Positions 60,652-64,000 of a stretch of DNA of 64,000 nucleotides are shown piece by piece. Made by a program: the position numbers and the translations under genes. The stretch is from Chrysoporthe austroafricana. Lineage: Eukaryota; Ascomycota; Sordariomycetes; Diaporthales; Cryphonectriaceae. Under the pieces are notes generated by a model. That model had not been told where the DNA came from. It searched no databases and was given only the letters and a program-made list of their open reading frames with translations. The DNA lies in the NCBI GenBank assembly GCA_001051155.2, contig JYIP02000005.1, positions 1,550,001 through 1,614,000 of the forward strand, written 5' to 3'. Within the stretch, counting starts at the first letter, position 1, and the number at the start of each line of letters is the position of its first letter.

Positions 60652-60685
60652 CACCACCACCACCACCACCACCACCACCACCACC
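60652..60685. repeat. CAC trinucleotide repeat
   Basis: Eleven CAC units in the pyrimidine-rich leader or promoter of the next plus-strand gene. Confidence 0.9.
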
Positions 60686-61433
60686 CTCACCGTCCTCCCT
60701 CCACACCATCACCGCACCCCTTCTGGTCCAACTCCAGTAAGAAATCTAATAGTGGTTTCCTGCTTGGTTTTGGCCGTCCATTCCTTTGAACAACAACCCA
60801 CCCCCCCCTCTTCTACTTTTACATCCTTCCTTTTTTCTTGATCCTCACGAAGCATTTGCCTTAATCCCTCCATCTTTGTACAGTACGCAATCGCTTCGCC
60901 TCGCCGCCGGACACTCTGGAAAGACCGCAGACTACGATCACGCTCGAGTATCGAAACACCCGTCTGTCCGTCACTTGGTCATCATCCGACCAATGTGCTG
61001 AGAAGACAACACCACTGATCGGACGAGGTACGACCTGAATGCATCGGGCAGAAGACCGACCCCCCTTCGCAATCTACAGCCCTATCTGGGCTTGGCAGCG
61101 CTTTCCTCTGCCCATCGTCTCTCTCGTGTTTGCCCTACTTGGGTTTACCGTTGCGACGAGTTTATCAGACGAAATGCGAGACCGGGCTGACATTGAATCC
61201 GGACTCCACAGACAAGGCCCGATCAGCATAATCGTCCAATCTCTACAGTCTACGAGACTCTAAAAACCACTCCAGATCTTCTCCAGCCCGCCTCAACTCG
61301 ATCCGCCCTCGGGAGGATACTGGTCGCGGAGGTGAAAGAACTCGGGACTGACGCAAACACACTCGTTACCTCATGTCACCACTGGTGAGCTAGTCATTGA
61401 CACCTTCCGGCTGCAGCGCGGCCCTTTGGAAAG
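60686..61433 (+). promoter_or_regulatory. Probable promoter and leader of the edge gene
   Basis: CT- and C-rich DNA with several short upstream frames leading to the ATG at 61434. Such pyrimidine-rich leaders are common before fungal genes with long 5' UTRs. An intron in the leader is possible but not resolved. Confidence 0.35.
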
Positions 61434-64000
61434 ATGGCAGCAACCATTGTACCCGACATGCCTCGCGAGGGCCGTGTCCACAACCCACGTCACCTCTCGC
61501 TCCCGATCGGTGGCATGATGGACTTGAGGGACCCTCTTGACACGACAGACATGTCGTCGACGACGACCTCCCCAAGCCCGCCTCCGAACCCGCCCTTCGT
61601 TTTCCCGTCGAGAACAACGCCGACATCTACGCCGCGGGCCAGCGGTCGACGGCCGAGATCGGTGGTCGAATTACCCGTCCAGTCGCTGGGCCCCAGCGGC
61701 AAGAGTACGAGACCACTCGGCTCGCCCGATCTACCAGCGTTCTCGTTTAATCCCGGTGCAAACCTCACCCCGAAACCGTCGACTGCGGCGAATGACGACT
61801 TCCTCAGCCCGCCACGATCCCCCAAGTCTCCACGGCTTTCTCCGGCGAGGCCAGGCCATGGTCACAAGCGTGGCGGCAGCGAGTTCGTTGGTGGTGAATA
61901 TCGTTCTGGAAATGCGAGAATGGAGGTCCTCGATATCAGCCCAACAAGGTCAGACAGCGGCTTGACATCACCTCAATCCGAGCCGCCGCGACGAGGCCCC
62001 GCTCACCGGCATGCTCACCGGCGCTCTGCTGCCATGTCCAGCCACGATCTCAACAACGTGCTTGGTCTCAACTTACCCAAGAACCCAGGGGAGCCATCCA
62101 GGGGCAACAGTGCGCCGTCGAGCCCATCCGGCCCAGAGCTCAACAAGCACTTCTCGTTCCCGCTGCTGCGTCCTGCAGACGTGCATCACCAGGCAGAGAA
62201 GACCCCTGTACAGCAGCCCAGTGAGCTGGCGCCGGACGAAGTAGAGGTCTCGCCCCTCGCGACAAGCGAGCCCGCCCCAACTGAGCGGAAATCGTTTGGC
62301 AAAGCTAGAGTTGGATTCTCAGACACGCTTGAGTTTATCCCTAGGCCGCTCTCGCTGGTGTCCAGCGATGCTTCTAGCACTGCGACAGTACGACCTGGCC
62401 ACTCAGTCTCTGGCAGCATCTCGTCGATCATCTCCATCTCCAATTCCGTCATTTTCGAGGAGTCCACCGCGCCCTTGGAACTGACTCCGTCAAAGGCTGG
62501 ATCGGACTCCAGACCCAGCACTGCTGGTGCGGTTCTCGATCGGACGCAGAGCCAAGCCGAGCAAGGCTCGGATGCCAACCCTAAGAGGCGGGGCTCCATG
62601 CCCTTACTGATGGATTTCTCTCTGCCCGCTCCCGAGGTTTCTTCGGCGGACCCTAGCCCAACTAAATATTCCAAGAAGTGGTCCTTCTTCGGCTTGGAAC
62701 ATTTCTCTGGCTCAAACTCACCTGCTAAATCTCGCCCTTCTAGTCTAAGTTCTGGTGAGGCCCCAAAGGATACTGACGTGGACTCTCCGCCTGCCGATAA
62801 ACGGAAAGATGTGAGATCCGAAGAGGTTCAGGTTCCTGAGGTGAAAGTAGCAAAGAAGAAGAAGTCTGGGAAGAAGCAGAGGAAGGTCAAGAAGTGGGCA
62901 GGCTCCATCCTCACTAGGCCCAAGGAACACTCCGGAAAGGGCAAAAAGGCTGTCCGCCGTGGTCCGACACCGCCTCCGCCGCGGCACAACGCTGAAGACG
63001 ATGAGGACAATGTCTCCGACTCTACTGATACCAAGAGCGAACCGTCTATGCCCACTGTGATGATCACAGAATTGGATGATCAGTACCAGGGAGGTGTGGA
63101 AGCGTGGAAACCACCCAGGCCGTTCACGGAAGACGACACGTCACTTCCTATGATCGATCTTGATGCTGCTCTGGGCCCTTTTAACACACCTTTGCCACGT
63201 AACGCGGAGTGGGAAGCGGCTCAAAAAGCCGGTGGCCTGATGAAGCGGCAACTGCACAGTGCCGCTGGAATGAGTCGATTTTCTGGACCAGGCATGCACT
63301 ACGTTCACCACCAGCGAGCCCAAAGCTCGCCTGAGATGCCGCCATTCGAGTTTCGTCGCGGGATCAACAGGTTTGGCAGCAGTTCTACGATGGCGGATGT
63401 GTTCGAGGAGGATGAGGAGGGCGACTCAGATGATGGCCAGGAGACTGGTTCATCCACCCCTCAGCCTGAATCGGTCGGTCCAAGGGACAGCGAGGCCTCG
63501 AGCATGAGTGGTTTCTTCTCCGCGCGCGCCTCGGCGGAGAGGTTAGCGGAATGCGATGCCACACTGGTGGCGAAGCGGAAGGGCAGCGACCCGGAGGACA
63601 ACAAGCCGCAACGGACAGCCAGCATGAAGTCGAGGACTTCGTTGACCTCGTTACAAGAGCAAGTGATAGAGGAGGAGCCCGTCTCGCCATCCTTCAGGAC
63701 AGTTGAGTTCGGCGGGCCCGTGCAGCAGAGATTCATCACTGTTCCCGACTCGCCGATGTCCTCACCAGTCAGCCCGAGAGCACCACTGGAGAGCAGCTCC
63801 TCGCACACAACCGCATCGTCTCTGGCTCCGATCAGCCCATACTCGACCACAGCGTCGTCTTCTTTCCCTTCGCCTCGATCGCCTCTCCTCTACGACGGCA
63901 ACATTATCTCTACCGCCCCGTCTTCGGTCACGGACGACAGCTTCCAGTCGCTTCTCATGGGCGAGCCAGGACCCGAAGTCCGGAAATCTCTTGACGTTCC
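61434..64000 (+). CDS. Large Ser/Pro-rich protein, 3' partial (runs off the window)
   Basis: Translation from the ATG at 61434 (GGAAAGATGG) stays open for 855 codons to the last base, with no stop, so the gene continues beyond the window. The N-terminus reads MAATIVPDMPREGRVHNPRH and LSLPIGGMMDL. The chain is then rich in Ser, Pro and Thr with many SP/TP sites (SPPRSPKSPRLSP, PSSPSGPE), features of a phosphorylated, disordered scaffold. A basic block, VAKKKKSGKKQRKVKKWAG, lies near residue 470-490. A more ordered-looking stretch near residues 540-640 includes MPTVMITELDD, GGVEAWKPPRPF, LGPFNTPLPRNAEWEAAQ and GMHYVHHQRAQSSPEMPPFE. An acidic run (FEEDEEGDSDD) follows. I recall fungal proteins with this N-terminus labelled cell-wall proline-rich protein, but there is no signal peptide here, so that label looks doubtful. 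Cytoplasmic or nuclear location is more likely. Confidence 0.85.
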   Translation, partial: MAATIVPDMPREGRVHNPRHLSLPIGGMMDLRDPLDTTDMSSTTTSPSPPPNPPFVFPSRTTPTSTPRASGRRPRSVVELPVQSLGPSGKSTRPLGSPDLPAFSFNPGANLTPKPSTAANDDFLSPPRSPKSPRLSPARPGHGHKRGGSEFVGGEYRSGNARMEVLDISPTRSDSGLTSPQSEPPRRGPAHRHAHRRSAAMSSHDLNNVLGLNLPKNPGEPSRGNSAPSSPSGPELNKHFSFPLLRPADVHHQAEKTPVQQPSELAPDEVEVSPLATSEPAPTERKSFGKARVGFSDTLEFIPRPLSLVSSDASSTATVRPGHSVSGSISSIISISNSVIFEESTAPLELTPSKAGSDSRPSTAGAVLDRTQSQAEQGSDANPKRRGSMPLLMDFSLPAPEVSSADPSPTKYSKKWSFFGLEHFSGSNSPAKSRPSSLSSGEAPKDTDVDSPPADKRKDVRSEEVQVPEVKVAKKKKSGKKQRKVKKWAGSILTRPKEHSGKGKKAVRRGPTPPPPRHNAEDDEDNVSDSTDTKSEPSMPTVMITELDDQYQGGVEAWKPPRPFTEDDTSLPMIDLDAALGPFNTPLPRNAEWEAAQKAGGLMKRQLHSAAGMSRFSGPGMHYVHHQRAQSSPEMPPFEFRRGINRFGSSSTMADVFEEDEEGDSDDGQETGSSTPQPESVGPRDSEASSMSGFFSARASAERLAECDATLVAKRKGSDPEDNKPQRTASMKSRTSLTSLQEQVIEEEPVSPSFRTVEFGGPVQQRFITVPDSPMSSPVSPRAPLESSSSHTTASSLAPISPYSTTASSSFPSPRSPLLYDGNIISTAPSSVTDDSFQSLLMGEPGPEVRKSLDV

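Noticed and set aside
1..64000. CRISPR array, phage, integron or bacterial operon structure
   Set aside because: The genome is fungal: spliceosomal introns throughout, and no regularly spaced direct repeats with unique spacers.
1..64000. Secondary-metabolite gene cluster
   Set aside because: No polyketide synthase, peptide synthetase, terpene cyclase or clustered oxidoreductases. The enzymes present belong to general metabolism.

Overview
The window looks like nuclear DNA from a filamentous ascomycete (Pezizomycotina, probably Sordariomycetes). The evidence is short spliceosomal introns of about 50-160 bp with GTRNGT donors, CTRAC/CTAAC branch-like sites and YAG acceptors, GC-rich third codon positions, and fungal families such as a TVP23-type Golgi protein, Cgr1, a ChaC/Gcg1 cyclotransferase, a DUF726 hydrolase-fold protein, a Kre9/Knh1-like wall protein and a NACHT protein. 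There is no sign of operons, ribosome-binding sites or CRISPR. I read 18 protein-coding genes. Most splice models were checked by codon phase across every junction. They come from reading alone, with no database search or transcript data.

Layout. 0.25-1.3 kb (-): DUF1275 membrane protein. 5.8-7.5 kb (+): nitrate/nitrite transporter of the NNP/CrnA family. 8.5-9.4 kb (-): GPI-type Ser/Thr-rich wall protein. 11.4-14.0 kb (-): uncharacterised disordered protein. 17.9-18.9 kb (+): glycine-rich RRM protein. 19.8-21.4 kb (-): ChaC-type glutathione cyclotransferase. 23.1-24.1 kb (+): penta-EF-hand protein. 24.6-26.0 kb (-): metallo-beta-lactamase-fold protein with a degraded metal site. 31.3-33.0 kb (+): double zinc-site protein. 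33.9-35.0 kb (-): HpcH/HpaI (citrate-lyase-beta-like) enzyme with a GC-AG intron. 35.5-36.4 kb (+): TVP23. 37.0-39.9 kb (-): NACHT/STAND NTPase. 40.5-42.2 kb (-): single-pass surface protein. 44.4-48.0 kb (-): DUF726 protein. 49.2-52.1 kb (-): PX/PXA/PXB protein. 53.5-54.7 kb (-): coiled-coil tail-membrane protein. 55.5-56.0 kb (-): CGR1. 61.4 kb to the end (+): a large Ser/Pro-rich reading frame still open at the window edge.

The genes do not form a recognisable metabolic cluster. They read as ordinary housekeeping and membrane-trafficking genes, separated by unusually long stretches (4-5 kb at 1.3-5.8, 14.0-17.9, 26.0-31.3 and 56.0-61.4 kb) where I see no gene, no rRNA or tRNA, and no clear transposon. 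The most promising items for follow-up are the NACHT protein with no C-terminal repeat domain and a 13-bp tandem array upstream of it, the metallo-beta-lactamase relative that has lost its metal ligands, the uncharacterised double zinc-site protein, the unresolved junction in the ChaC gene, and the GC-AG intron. I did not find a convincing new multi-gene system.
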